Origin: DATHAP01 sp963762865
Lineage (GTDB): Bacteria; Actinomycetota; Actinomycetes; JACCUZ01
Length of the DNA stretch: 64,000 nucleotides
NCBI GenBank assembly: GCA_963762865.1
Contig: CAVXNC010000018.1
Location: 1-64,000, forward strand
Direction: 5' to 3'
Below are positions 8,146 to 16,089 of this stretch, one piece after another. Numbering within the stretch: the stretch's first letter is position 1; each line of letters begins with the position of its first letter. The translations under genes and the position numbers were made by a program. The notes under the pieces were generated by a model. It was not told the origin of the DNA, did no database searches, and saw only the letters and a list, made by a program, of their open reading frames with translations.

Positions 8146-9549
8146 TCAGCCGCAGCAGCCGGTCCCGTCGACCGCCTCGAGGCCGGCGAGCGGGAGCGCG
8201 GCCCGCCCGCCGAGCAGGTCCGAGACCCGCTCACCCGGTGGCCGCGGCGCTGAGCACACGCCGGTCTCGGGCAGCACGAGCCGTACCTCGTCGGCGCCGG
8301 CCGTGTCGCCCGCGAGCTGCGCGGCGATCGAGCGCACCTGCTCGTTGCCGGTGGTGACCAGGAAGGTGGGCGCCCGGCCGTAGGACTTCATGCCGACGGT
8401 CCAGAAACCGGGCTCCTGCGGGTGGCCGAGCTCGCGGTGGCCGTGCGGCGGCACGGTCCCGCAGGAGTGGAAGGCCGGGTCGATCAGCGGCGCCAGGTCG
8501 CGCGGCGACTCCAGGCCGGGGTCCAGGTCGAGGCGCAGCTCGCCCAGCATCTCGAGATCGGGACGGAAGCCGGTCGCGGCCACGACCTGGTGGACGCCGT
8601 CGATGCGCCGCTCGCCGGAGTCGGTGGCCCCGACGACCGTGACGGTCGCGCCGTCAGCCGCCGTCTCGAGGCGGGTGACCGCGAAGCCGGTGACGTGCTC
8701 GATCGCACCGGAGTCGACCAGAGCGTGCAGGTCCGACCCGAGCCGGCCGCGCGCCGGGAGCTGGTCGACCTGCTCCCCTCCGTAGATCCGCTGCACACCG
8801 GGTCGGCGGATCGCCCACACGACCTCGGTGCCGGGCTCGTCGCGTGCCAGCCGCGCCAGGTCGAGCAGGGTGTTGGCCGCGGAGTGGCCCATGCCCACGA
8901 CGAGGGTGCGTCGCCCGGCGAACCGTGACCGGTCGCGCCCCAGCACGTCGGGCAGTGCACCGGTCACGAAGCCGGCCTGCTCGGCCTCGGCCTCACCGAG
9001 GGCCGGCAGCCCCGAGGCGCCCAGCGGGTTGCGCCTCCCCCAGGTGCCGGATGCGTCGACCACCGCGCGGGCCGTCAGGTCGGTGACCTCGCCGGTCGCC
9101 GTGTCGCGCACCCGCACGAGGAAGGGCTGCTGGTCGCGGTCGAGGGTTCGCGCCTTGTCCAGCCCGGCGCGGGCGACCGACTCGACCCGGGCTCCGGTGG
9201 CGACGTACCGCCCGAGGACCGCGGCGAGCGGCTCGAGGTAGTCGCGCACGATCTCGGCCCCGGTCGGCGCGAACTCGTCGTCGGGCCGCGTCCAGCCGGT
9301 CGGCGCGAGCAGCTTCTCGGCGGCGGGGTCGACGAGGTAGCGCCACGGCGTGAACGTCCGGACGTGGCCCCACTCGAGCATGGCGGCGCCGACCCGCTCC
9401 CCCGCCTCGAGGACGAGCACCGGCAGGTCGTACGCCCTCAGGTTGGCCGCAGCAGCCAGCCCCACGGGGCCGGCGCCGATGACGACGACCGGCTGCTCGA
9501 CGGCCGACGCTGCGTCGGTCAGGACGTCGCGCAGGCCTGTCCGGCTCAT
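8146..9549 (-). CDS. FAD/NAD(P)-dependent flavoprotein monooxygenase-like protein of the ars operon
   Basis: The 467-residue protein has an N-terminal Rossmann motif VVVIGAGPVGLAAAANL (about residues 20-36) for FAD and a second one, TLVVGMGHSAANTLLDLA (about residues 208-225), for NAD(P)H. This is the layout of class B flavin monooxygenase-like proteins. EWGHVRTFTPWRY follows the first motif. Homologous flavoproteins are frequent in actinobacterial ars operons (often named ArsO), but their reaction is not settled. The end is unusual: ETGVCSAP and a terminal GTGCCG place a vicinal Cys pair at the very C-terminus, which might bind As(III). The ATG start faces the operator at 9609-9641 and this is the first gene of the minus-strand ars operon. 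Confidence 0.82.
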   Translation of the reverse strand: MSRTGLRDVLTDAASAVEQPVVVIGAGPVGLAAAANLRAYDLPVLVLEAGERVGAAMLEWGHVRTFTPWRYLVDPAAEKLLAPTGWTRPDDEFAPTGAEIVRDYLEPLAAVLGRYVATGARVESVARAGLDKARTLDRDQQPFLVRVRDTATGEVTDLTARAVVDASGTWGRRNPLGASGLPALGEAEAEQAGFVTGALPDVLGRDRSRFAGRRTLVVGMGHSAANTLLDLARLARDEPGTEVVWAIRRPGVQRIYGGEQVDQLPARGRLGSDLHALVDSGAIEHVTGFAVTRLETAADGATVTVVGATDSGERRIDGVHQVVAATGFRPDLEMLGELRLDLDPGLESPRDLAPLIDPAFHSCGTVPPHGHRELGHPQEPGFWTVGMKSYGRAPTFLVTTGNEQVRSIAAQLAGDTAGADEVRLVLPETGVCSAPRPPGERVSDLLGGRAALPLAGLEAVDGTGCCG

Positions 9550-9608
9550 GTCAGCTCCTGGGGAGAGATCGACGGTTCTCGATGTGTTCGGCCCATCGTG
9601 GAGCTGAC

Positions 9609-9641
9609 ATCGACAGATGTCAATGATTGACGTCTGTCGAT
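9609..9641. promoter_or_regulatory. 33-bp near-perfect palindrome, probable ArsR operator in the divergent ars promoter
   Basis: Left arm ATCGACAGATGTCAAT and right arm ATTGACGTCTGTCGAT are reverse complements except for one base, around a central G. The palindrome lies between the flavoprotein start (9549, minus) and the second arsR start (9662, plus), so one repressor dimer pair could control both directions. ArsR-family operators are typically 12-2-12-like dyads; this is longer and cleaner than usual. Confidence 0.85.
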
Positions 9642-9661
9642 TTCTCGCCGACGATGGGGCC

Positions 9662-10024
9662 ATGCCGAGACCGCTCCCCCTGCTCGACCCGGTGCCGACT
9701 GCGGACACCTGCTGCGCTCCGCTGGCCGACGCGCCGCTCTCCGCCGACGAGGCCGTCGAGCTGGCGAGCCGGCTCAAGGCACTGGCCGACCCCGGCCGGT
9801 TGCGGCTCGTCTCGCTGCTGCTCGCCAGCGCGGACCAGGAGGCCTGCACGTGCGACCTCACCGAGCCGCTCGGCCTGTCGCAGCCCACCGTCAGCCACCA
9901 CCTGAAGAAGCTCGCGGAGGCCGGCATCGTCACCGGCGAGCGCCGCGGCGTGTGGACCTACTACCGCGTCCAACCGGCGGCGCTGGCCTCGATCGCAGCG
10001 CTGCTCACCGGCGGCCGCCGCTGA
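9662..10024 (+). CDS. arsR: ArsR-family repressor, divergent copy with N-terminal Cys-Cys site
   Basis: The 120-residue winged-helix protein has TADTCCAP near the N-terminus (Cys about residues 16-17) and ACTCDL at about residue 62. This resembles the Corynebacterium glutamicum ArsR arrangement, where an N-terminal Cys pair and a third Cys from the body bind As(III). The DNA-reading helix is LGLSQPTVSHHLKKLAEAGIV. It shares only the fold with the ArsR at 7730, so the two may sense different forms or act on different promoters. An in-frame ATG at 9617 exists but lies inside the palindrome and adds no conserved sequence; I chose the ATG at 9662. It converges with the lipoprotein gene at 10052. 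Confidence 0.92.
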   Translation: MPRPLPLLDPVPTADTCCAPLADAPLSADEAVELASRLKALADPGRLRLVSLLLASADQEACTCDLTEPLGLSQPTVSHHLKKLAEAGIVTGERRGVWTYYRVQPAALASIAALLTGGRR

Positions 10025-10051
10025 CGCTCCCACTGCCGACCCGGCAGCTGG

Positions 10052-10624
10052 TCAGGTCGGCGCGGCCACACCCCGCGGGGTCACTGCGAGCCACCGGCCG
10101 CCGTACTCCACGATGTCGTGGCAGAGCAGCTGCCCCGGGCCTTCGTGGGCGTAGAAGTACAGCGGGTGGCCCGCGTAGGTGACCTGGAGGGTCCCGTCGC
10201 GGCGCGGGACGGTCCCCAGCAGCCCGGCTTGCACCTGGCGCCGGGCCCGTGCGTCGCCCTTCGCGAGCACCGGCGGCCACGCGTCGGCGCAGGCGCCGTA
10301 GCAGCGCGGGGTCCGACCGGCCTCCCGGTCGAAGAGGTAGATCGCCTGCCGGCGGCCGTCGACCAGCACAGTGCCGTAGGCGCTGCCGGTGGTCGTGATG
10401 ACCGGACCCGACGCGGCCGGCTCGGCCTCGTCGGACGCGGTCTCGTCGTCGGACCCGGTCTCGTCGTCCGACCCGGTCTCGTCGTCCGACGCGGTCTCGT
10501 CCGCTTCCGCGGACGTCACCGTCGGGCTCGGCTCGCTGCCCGCGGGCACCGTCCCGTCGTCGCCGGCTGCGCAACCGGCGAGCGCGAGGAGCAGGACGAC
10601 GGCTGCTCCGACCGTGCGGCTCAT
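10052..10624 (-). CDS. Secreted-repeat lipoprotein (COG4315-type)
   Basis: The 190-residue precursor has a lipobox (LLLALAGCAAG, Cys at residue 18), so the mature protein is anchored outside the membrane. An acidic spacer made of four six-residue repeats (DDETGS-type, about residues 43-66) follows. The folded part carries the family's repeat: AYGTVLVDGRRQAIYLFDRE, then CYGACADAWPPVLA and GHPLYFYAHEGPGQ. Proteins of this group are widespread in actinobacteria; the CYGxCAxxWPP motif suggests a disulfide or haem/metal role, but function is unproven. It is divergent from the CDF exporter gene, 40 bp apart. The acidic spacer could bind metal, but it could equally be a simple stalk. Confidence 0.8.
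   Translation of the reverse strand: MSRTVGAAVVLLLALAGCAAGDDGTVPAGSEPSPTVTSAEADETASDDETGSDDETGSDDETASDEAEPAASGPVITTTGSAYGTVLVDGRRQAIYLFDREAGRTPRCYGACADAWPPVLAKGDARARRQVQAGLLGTVPRRDGTLQVTYAGHPLYFYAHEGPGQLLCHDIVEYGGRWLAVTPRGVAAPT
10428..10499. repeat. Four tandem 18-bp repeats inside the lipoprotein gene
   Basis: Four consecutive copies of an 18-bp unit, beginning TCGTCGGACGCGGTCTCG, differ at one or two positions each. They encode the acidic six-residue repeats of the lipoprotein stalk on the minus strand. Because the unit is a multiple of three, copy-number changes would alter spacer length without a frameshift. Confidence 0.85.
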
Positions 10625-10664
10625 GACGCGAGGCTACGGCCGATCCGGTCGCTAGGCTCGCGTC

Positions 10665-11573
10665 GTGCACCAGCACCGGCCGGGCGGTGACATCGCCGAC
10701 CAGCGTCGGCGGCTCACCGTCGTCCTCGCGATCACCGTGACGGTCTTGGTGGTCGAGGTCGTCGGCGCGGCCGTGTCCGGGTCGCTGGCGCTGCTGGCCG
10801 ACGCCGGTCACGGCATGACCGACGCGGCCGGGCTGACGCTCGCGCTCTTGGCCACCGTGATGTCGCAGCGGCCGGCGACCGCGCGACGGACGTGGGGCTA
10901 CCGGCGGGCGGAGGTCCTCGGCGCCGCCGCGCAGGCCGCCGTGCTGCTTGCCGTCGGTGTCTACGTGCTCGTCGAGGGGGTGCGCCGGCTGGTCGACCCG
11001 CCCGACGTGACGTCCACTCCGATGCTGGTCTTCGGCGCGGTCGGGCTGGCCGGCAACCTGGTCGGCGTCGCGGTCCTCGCCTCGACGAGGACGCAGAGCC
11101 TGAACATGCGGGCGGCCTTCCTCGAGGTGGTCAACGACGCCCTCGGCTCGGTGGCTGTCCTCGTCGCGGCCGGGCTGATCGCCTGGCAGGGGTGGCTGCG
11201 CGCCGACGCGGTCGCGTCACTGCTGATCGGCGTGCTCATCCTGCCGAGGACCTGGATCCTGCTGCGCGAGACCGTCGACGTCCTGCTCGAGTCGACGCCG
11301 CGCGGTCTCGACCTCGACCGGGTGCGTGCCCGGCTGCTCGCGACGGAGCACGTGCGCGGCGTGCACGACCTGCACGCGACCCAGGTCGCGGCCAACCTCC
11401 CCGTTCTCACCGCCCACGTCGTCGTCGAGGACTCCTGCTTCCACGACGCGCACCTGCCGGCCCTCCTCGACGAGCTGCAGCAGTGTCTCGCCGACGAGTA
11501 CGACGTCGAGCACAGCACCTTCCAGTTCGAGCGCGCGGAGCACGCCGGGCACGAGCACCCGACCCACCCCTGA
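10665..11573 (+). CDS. Cation diffusion facilitator (CDF) metal exporter
   Basis: The 302-residue protein has six helices and the CDF metal site: LLADAGHGMTDAAGL in helix 2 (Asp/His ligands, about residues 44-58) and VVNDALGSVAVL in helix 5. The Asp in helix 5 and the HD-type pair in helix 2 resemble the Zn2+/Co2+/Cd2+ exporters of the CzcD/ZitB group. The C-terminal cytoplasmic domain (LESTPRGLDLDRVRARLLA onward) ends in a His-rich tail (HAGHEHPTHP). It exchanges metal for protons across the membrane. The GTG start faces the lipoprotein gene. No metalloregulator is fused or directly upstream, though the ars block lies next door. Confidence 0.9.
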   Translation: MHQHRPGGDIADQRRRLTVVLAITVTVLVVEVVGAAVSGSLALLADAGHGMTDAAGLTLALLATVMSQRPATARRTWGYRRAEVLGAAAQAAVLLAVGVYVLVEGVRRLVDPPDVTSTPMLVFGAVGLAGNLVGVAVLASTRTQSLNMRAAFLEVVNDALGSVAVLVAAGLIAWQGWLRADAVASLLIGVLILPRTWILLRETVDVLLESTPRGLDLDRVRARLLATEHVRGVHDLHATQVAANLPVLTAHVVVEDSCFHDAHLPALLDELQQCLADEYDVEHSTFQFERAEHAGHEHPTHP

Positions 11574-11744
11574 ACCCCGCCGCCGGCGCTCCGGTGAAGA
11601 TCGCTGGCCCACAGCGCAGACAGGACGGGTTTGCGGTGGTTGACTCGAGGAGTCGCCCTGGACCACGGCGGTCGGTCGCCGCACACGTCGAAGAGTCGGG
11701 GCAGATGAGACGCGCGAGCAGGACAGCGGCAGCCCCCGACGTCT

Positions 11745-11808
11745 AGACGTCCTTCCTTGCATCTCCCGGCGTCCCCAGACGTCCTTCGATCGCCCGGCGT
11801 CGCCTGGC
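11745..11808. repeat. Two imperfect ~32-bp direct repeats before the MMPL gene
   Basis: AGACGTCCTTC recurs at 11745 and 11777, and each copy is followed by an ATCxCCCGGCGTC block. The repeats sit 35-100 bp upstream of the MMPL start in a 270-bp stretch without a gene. They could be regulator sites; the rest of 11574-11843 shows no ORF or clear promoter to me. Confidence 0.55.
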
Positions 11809-11843
11809 GTGCCTGACGTCCCGCCAACCCGAGGAGCACGCCG

Positions 11844-14059
11844 ATGTTGGTCCGCCTTGCTGACTGGTGCCACCGGCGTCGCCGCCTGGTGGTTGCACTG
11901 TGGGTCCTCGCCCTCGTGGGGTCGTTCGCCCTGTCCGGAGCGTTCGGGGGCGAGTTCAAGCAGAACTACCTGCAGCCCGGGTCGGAGTCGAAGGCTGCCT
12001 CGGACACGCTGACCACGAGCTTCCCGGAGCGTGCCGGCGACACCCTCCAGGTCGTGGTGCACTCCGATGCCGGCGTCAGCACGCCGGAGGTGCAGGCGCG
12101 CGCGGCGGAGCTCTTTGCCGACGTCGCCCGCAGCGCACACGTCGTGAGCGTCACCAGCCCGTTCACCGAGGCGGGTGCCGGCCAGATCTCCGAGGACGGC
12201 ACCACCGCGTACGCCGACGTCGCCCTCGACCTGAAGGACAACGAGTTCACCATCGAGCAGGCCAAGACCCTGGTCGAGCCGATCCTCGCCGCCGGTGACG
12301 GCGCCCTGCGCGTCGAGGCCGGAGGGCCGGTCGCTGCCCTGTCGCAGACCGCCTCCGTCTCCTCCGAAGGCATCGGGCTCCTCGCGGCGGCCATCATCCT
12401 GCTGATCACCTTCGGGTCCGCGGTCGCGATGGGACTGCCCCTGTTGACGGCCCTGTTCGGTCTCGGCATCGCCACCGCGATCGGCGGTCTGGTGATGCGT
12501 CTCGTCGATGTCCCCGACTGGGCGCCGCCCACGGCCGCGATGATCGGCCTCGGCATCGGCATCGACTACGCCCTGCTGATCGTCACCCGGTTCCGCGGCA
12601 GCCTGGCCCAGGGTCAGGACCCTCGCCGCGCCACCCTGACTGCGATCAGCACCGCGGGGCGAGCCGTCCTGTTCGCCGGGCTCACCGTGATGGTGTCCAT
12701 GCTCGGCATCCTGCTCATGGGCCAGCCGTCGATGACCGGCTTCGCCTTCACCGTGATCCCGCGGTGTTCATCGTGATGGCCGCGTCGGTCACCCTGCTCC
12801 CCGCGATGCTCGGGTTCGCCGGGCGCAACATCGAGCGCTGGCACGTGCCGTTCGTGAACCGGGACCCGCGCCCGTCGGAGTCGTCGCGCTGGTTCCGCTG
12901 GAGCCGACTGGTCCAGAACCGGCCGTGGCCGGCCGCCATCGTCGGCCTCGTGGTCCTGCTTGCCCTGGCCGCCCCGTTCCTCGACATCCGATGGGGCTTC
13001 CCGGACGCGAAGAGCGACCCGCCGTCGTCCACGAGCCGGCAGGCCTATGACCTGCTCGCCGACGGTTTCGGTCCTGGTTTCTCCGCGCCGCTGCTGCTCA
13101 CCGTGCAGGGGCAGTCGGGCGAGGCACTGCAGACCGGTGCGGACACCCTCGCGGGCGAGCTGGGCCGGGTGGACGGCGTCGCGCGTGTCGAGTCGGCCGT
13201 CCTGAACCCGGCAGGTAACACCGCGCTGCTGCGGGTCGTCCCCACGACGTCCCCGCAGGACGCGGCCACTGCTGACCTTGTCGACAACCTGCGTGCGGAC
13301 GCCCTCCCGGCCGCAACCGCCGGTACGGCGCTCACCGTGGACGTCGGCGGTGCGGTCGCCGCCAACCTCGACACGACCCGCGGCACGGCCGACCGGCTCC
13401 CGCTGTTCTTCGGTGGCGTGCTGGTGTTGTCGTTCCTGCTGCTGATGACCGTGTTCCGGTCCGTCGTGGTCGCTCTCAAGGCCGTCGCCATGAACGTGCT
13501 CGCGACGGCAGCCGCCTTCGGCGTGCTCGCCCTGGCCGTCAACGGCGGTCCGCTCGGTGACCTGGTGGGGATCCCGGAGGCGGTCCCGGTCCCCATCCAG
13601 CTGCCCATCGGCATCTTCGCTGTGCTGTTCGGGCTCTCGATGGACTACGAGATCTTCCTGCTGTCCAGGATCAAGGAGGAGTACGACCGGACGGGTGACA
13701 ACGCTCTGGCGGTCGCCGACGGCCTGGCGAAGTCGGCTCGCGTGATCACCGCCGGTGCCGCCGTCATGGTCACCGTCTTCCTCTCCTTCGCCCTCGGTGA
13801 CCTCGCCCTGCAGAAGATGTTCGGCATCGGGCTGGCCGCGGCCATCCTGATCGACGCCACCCTCGTCCGGATGGTGCTCGTCCCCGCGACGATGGAGCTG
13901 CTCGGCGACCGCAACTGGTGGCTCCCCGGCTGGCTCGACCGCCTCCTGCCGGAGATCCACGTCGAGGGCCACGAGGTCACCGACCAGGAGATCGACGTCC
14001 GGGACGCCATCGGTCGTCAGCGACGGCCTGTCGACCTACCGACAGCGACGGGGGTCTAG
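11844..14059 (+). CDS. MMPL-family RND transporter, one single-base frameshift
   Basis: The gene would encode about 738 residues, the usual size of actinobacterial MMPL proteins, which export lipids or drugs using proton flow. The first half has the N-terminal helix, a periplasmic domain and helices with GLGIGIDYALLIVTRF (the GxxxDY proton-relay motif). The second half repeats this as LFGLSMDYEIFLLSRIKEEY, and ends KMFGIGLAAAILIDATLVR. The frame is lost near 12755: the sequence reads on to a stop at 12776, while the neighbouring frame continues as VFIVMAASVTLLPAMLGF. One missing base (a T in ATCCTCGCG would fit) restores the whole protein. Tandem repeats precede the start; no regulator is adjacent. 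Confidence 0.88.
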
Positions 14060-14136
14060 CCGGCCCCACGCACCCGGCAGCGCAACCGCCGCTGCCGCCC
14101 GGCGCTGCTTGCGATACGCCCGGCGCTAACGCATCA

Positions 14137-14163
14137 TTGGCACTCGTCAGACGAGAGTGCCAG
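14137..14163. promoter_or_regulatory. CIRCE element (HrcA operator)
   Basis: TTGGCACTC, nine bases, then GAGTGCCAG: the inverted repeat and the 9-bp spacer match the CIRCE consensus TTAGCACTC-N9-GAGTGCTAA with one substitution per arm. It ends 19 bp before the GTG start of the FmdB-type gene. This implies control of that gene by the heat-shock repressor HrcA; hrcA itself is not in the window. Confidence 0.8.
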
Positions 14164-14181
14164 AACGCCAGGAGGACGTAC

Positions 14182-14634
14182 GTGCCGACGTACCAGTACG
14201 CCTGCACCGAGTGCGGCCACGGGTTCGAGACCGTGCAGTCCTTCAGCGAGGACGCCCTGACCGAGTGCCCGCAGTGCACCGGCCGGCTGCGCAAGGTCTT
14301 CAACTCGGTCGGCATCGTCTTCAAGGGCTCGGGCTTCTACCGGACGGACAGCCGGGAGAAGCCGAAGGACGACGCGGCCAAGAGCAGCAAGGACGGCGCA
14401 GGCACCGGCGCAGGTGACACCAAGAAGGCCGACTCGTCGTCGGGTGTGGCGGCCTCCGGCGGCTCGTCCTCCTCGGAGTCCTCGTCGGGGTCGTCGTCGG
14501 GCAAGTCCTCCTCGTCGGGCAAGTCCTCGTCGTCCGGCTCGTCATCGTCCGGGTCCTCCGGTTCGTCGGGTTCGTCCCGCTCGTCCAGCGCCGGTTCGTC
14601 CGGCTCGTCCTCGTCCGCCGGCAGCGCCGCCTGA
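14182..14634 (+). CDS. FmdB-family zinc-ribbon protein with long Ser/Gly tail
   Basis: The 150-residue protein has the FmdB zinc ribbon at its N-terminus: YQYACTECGHGFE (CxxC) and ALTECPQCTGRLRKVF (CxxC), then GIVFKGSGFYRTD, all within residues 1-55. The remaining 95 residues are low complexity, first Lys/Asp/Ala and then almost pure Ser/Gly. FmdB proteins are presumed regulatory or chaperone-like; their target is not known. The GTG start follows a strong ribosome site (AGGAGG, 14170-14175). A CIRCE element directly upstream points to heat-shock control. The gene sits in the order fmdB, small protein, mtnP, CpaB-like, mscL; an fmdB-near-mscL arrangement is common in actinobacteria. Confidence 0.88.
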   Translation: MPTYQYACTECGHGFETVQSFSEDALTECPQCTGRLRKVFNSVGIVFKGSGFYRTDSREKPKDDAAKSSKDGAGTGAGDTKKADSSSGVAASGGSSSSESSSGSSSGKSSSSGKSSSSGSSSSGSSGSSGSSRSSSAGSSGSSSSAGSAA

Positions 14635-14767
14635 CGCACAGCCGGCGGTGCGACGAAAAAGGGTCAGCCTCTGTCAGTTCGCCGACAGACGGCGACCGGC
14701 TTGCGGATGAAGGTGAGCCCAGCGGGTCACCGCGACCCGCAGCACCCGTAGGACAACGGAGGTCGTC

Positions 14768-15002
14768 ATGAGCGATCAGGGCAACGAGAAGCCGAACGTC
14801 GAGCTTCAGACCGACGACGACGTCGAGGGCCACCAGCGAGCCCAAGTGGCACGCCATCGACGACGAGCCCGCCGAGGGCGAAGGCGCCGACGACGTCGAG
14901 GGCCACCAGCGACCCAAGTGGCACGCCATCGAGGAAGAGCCCGCCGCCGAGAGCACCGACGACGACGACGTCGAGGGCCACCAGCGGCCCAAGTGGCACT
15001 GA
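14768..15002 (+). CDS. Small acidic protein with three VEGHQRPKWH repeats (one-base frameshift)
   Basis: After an ATG preceded by a purine-rich GGAGG-like site, the product starts MSDQGNEKPNVELQ and carries the unit DDVEGHQRPKWHAI three times, separated by acidic linkers (DDEPAEGEGA and EEEPAAESTDD). The last copy ends exactly at the stop, WH*. The first repeat contains one extra base near 14847 (CAGCGAGCCC against CAGCGACCC and CAGCGGCCC in copies two and three). With it removed, the frame is continuous for 77 residues. I do not recognise a family. Each unit offers two His and a Trp, so metal or nucleic-acid binding is possible. No signal peptide is visible. Confidence 0.65.
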
Positions 15003-15079
15003 CCGTTCGTCAGTCCCGCTCGGTTCGCGACTCCACTCCCTGACGGGGGATCTCGTACCAGGTAGCCAAGGCACGAACA

Positions 15080-15120
15080 CACTCACGGCAGCTTCCGGAC
15101 CTCGGAGGCTGCCGTGAGTG
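15080..15120. terminator. Strong hairpin, 13-bp perfect stem
   Basis: CACTCACGGCAGC pairs with GCTGCCGTGAGTG without mismatch. The 15-nt loop holds a further TCCG/CGGA stem. It lies 78 bp past the small repeat-protein gene and 90 bp before mtnP, and most likely ends upstream transcription; there is no U run. Confidence 0.7.
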
Positions 15121-15133
15121 GTTCCAGGCCACA

Positions 15134-15172
15134 CCGTCCACAGCACTGCTGAGCGTGCACGGCTGTGGACAA
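15134..15172. other. Two DnaA-box-like 9-mers
   Basis: CCGTCCACA (15134) and TGTGGACAA (15164, the exact complement of the Streptomyces-type box TTGTCCACA) face each other 21 bp apart, just upstream of mtnP. A second such cluster lies at 19110-19147. Binding by DnaA is a guess. Confidence 0.3.
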
Positions 15173-15210
15173 GGCGAGCGGCGCTGTCGCCGTCGTTAGG
15201 CTCCTGGCCC

Positions 15211-16050
15211 ATGACGAGCCAGCCGAACGCCGGCAGCTACTCCGGTCCTACCGCCGACGTCGGCGTCATCGGCGGATCGGGCTTGTACTCCCTCTTCGAC
15301 GGCGACACCGTCGAGATCGAGACCCCGTGGGGATCGCCCAGCGACGCGCTGACCATCGCGGAGGTGGGTGGCCGGCGGGTCGCCTTCCTGCCGCGCCACG
15401 GTGTCGGGCACCGCTTCCCGCCGCACCGCGTCAACTACCGGGCCAACCTCTGGGCGCTGCGGACCGTCGGGGTCCGGCAGGTGCTCGGCCCGTGCGCCGT
15501 GGGTTCGCTCAAGCCCGAGCACGACGCGGGCACGGTCATCGTCCCCGACCAGCTGGTCGACCGCACCTGGGGCCGGGCGCACACCTACTTCGACGAGCCC
15601 AACGGCGTGGTGCACGTCGGATTCGCGGACCCCTACTGCCCGCAGGGCAGGCGAGCGGTGCTCGACGCCGGCCAAGCCCGCGGTCAGGCGCTGGTCGACG
15701 GGGGAACCCTGGTCGTCATCAACGGACCGCGATTCTCCACCCGTGCCGAGTCGCTGTGGCATCAGGCGCAGGGCTGGTCGATCGTCGGGATGACGGCAGC
15801 CCCCGAAGCGAGCCTGGCCCGCGAGCTGGCGATGTGCTTCACCACCACCGCCCTGGTCACCGACCTCGACGCCGGTCTGGAGCACGGCGACGGCGTGACG
15901 CACGAGGAGGTGCTGCGGGTCTTCGCCGCGAACATCGAAGTGGTGCGCGCCCTCGTCCTCGACACGATCGCGAAGCTGCCGGGTCCCGACGCCGACTGCT
16001 CGTGCCATCACGCGCTCGACGGTCAGCGGCTCCCCTTCGACCTGCCGTGA
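15211..16050 (+). CDS. mtnP: S-methyl-5'-thioadenosine phosphorylase
   Basis: This cytoplasmic enzyme splits methylthioadenosine with phosphate into adenine and methylthioribose-1-phosphate, the first step of methionine salvage. The 279-residue protein has the family's N-terminal phosphate site VGVIGGSGLYSL (about residues 14-25), LPRHGVGHRFPPHRVNYRAN, and NGPRFSTRAES. The substrate-specifying block VGMTAAPEASLARELAMCF is followed by VTDLDAG; the PEA motif favours MTA over inosine. I chose the ATG at 15211 because upstream codons in frame show no homology and a hairpin precedes it. The C-terminus contains CSCHH, which is common in actinobacterial members. The close MTAP/PNP relationship leaves a small doubt on substrate. 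Confidence 0.9.
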   Translation: MTSQPNAGSYSGPTADVGVIGGSGLYSLFDGDTVEIETPWGSPSDALTIAEVGGRRVAFLPRHGVGHRFPPHRVNYRANLWALRTVGVRQVLGPCAVGSLKPEHDAGTVIVPDQLVDRTWGRAHTYFDEPNGVVHVGFADPYCPQGRRAVLDAGQARGQALVDGGTLVVINGPRFSTRAESLWHQAQGWSIVGMTAAPEASLARELAMCFTTTALVTDLDAGLEHGDGVTHEEVLRVFAANIEVVRALVLDTIAKLPGPDADCSCHHALDGQRLPFDLP

Positions 16051-16089
16051 CACCACGTCGGCTGTCACGCCCTTCCTGAGGGCTGATCC

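Noticed and set aside
9617..9661. Upstream ATG for the divergent arsR
   Set aside because: It lies within the palindromic operator and adds 15 residues with no conserved content.
10428..10499. 18-bp tandem repeats as a CRISPR-like array
   Set aside because: There are no spacers; the units are contiguous and in frame within a coding stalk.
11574..11843. Gap before the MMPL gene as a hidden gene
   Set aside because: Six-frame reading gives only short, motif-free ORFs; the direct repeats suggest regulatory DNA.
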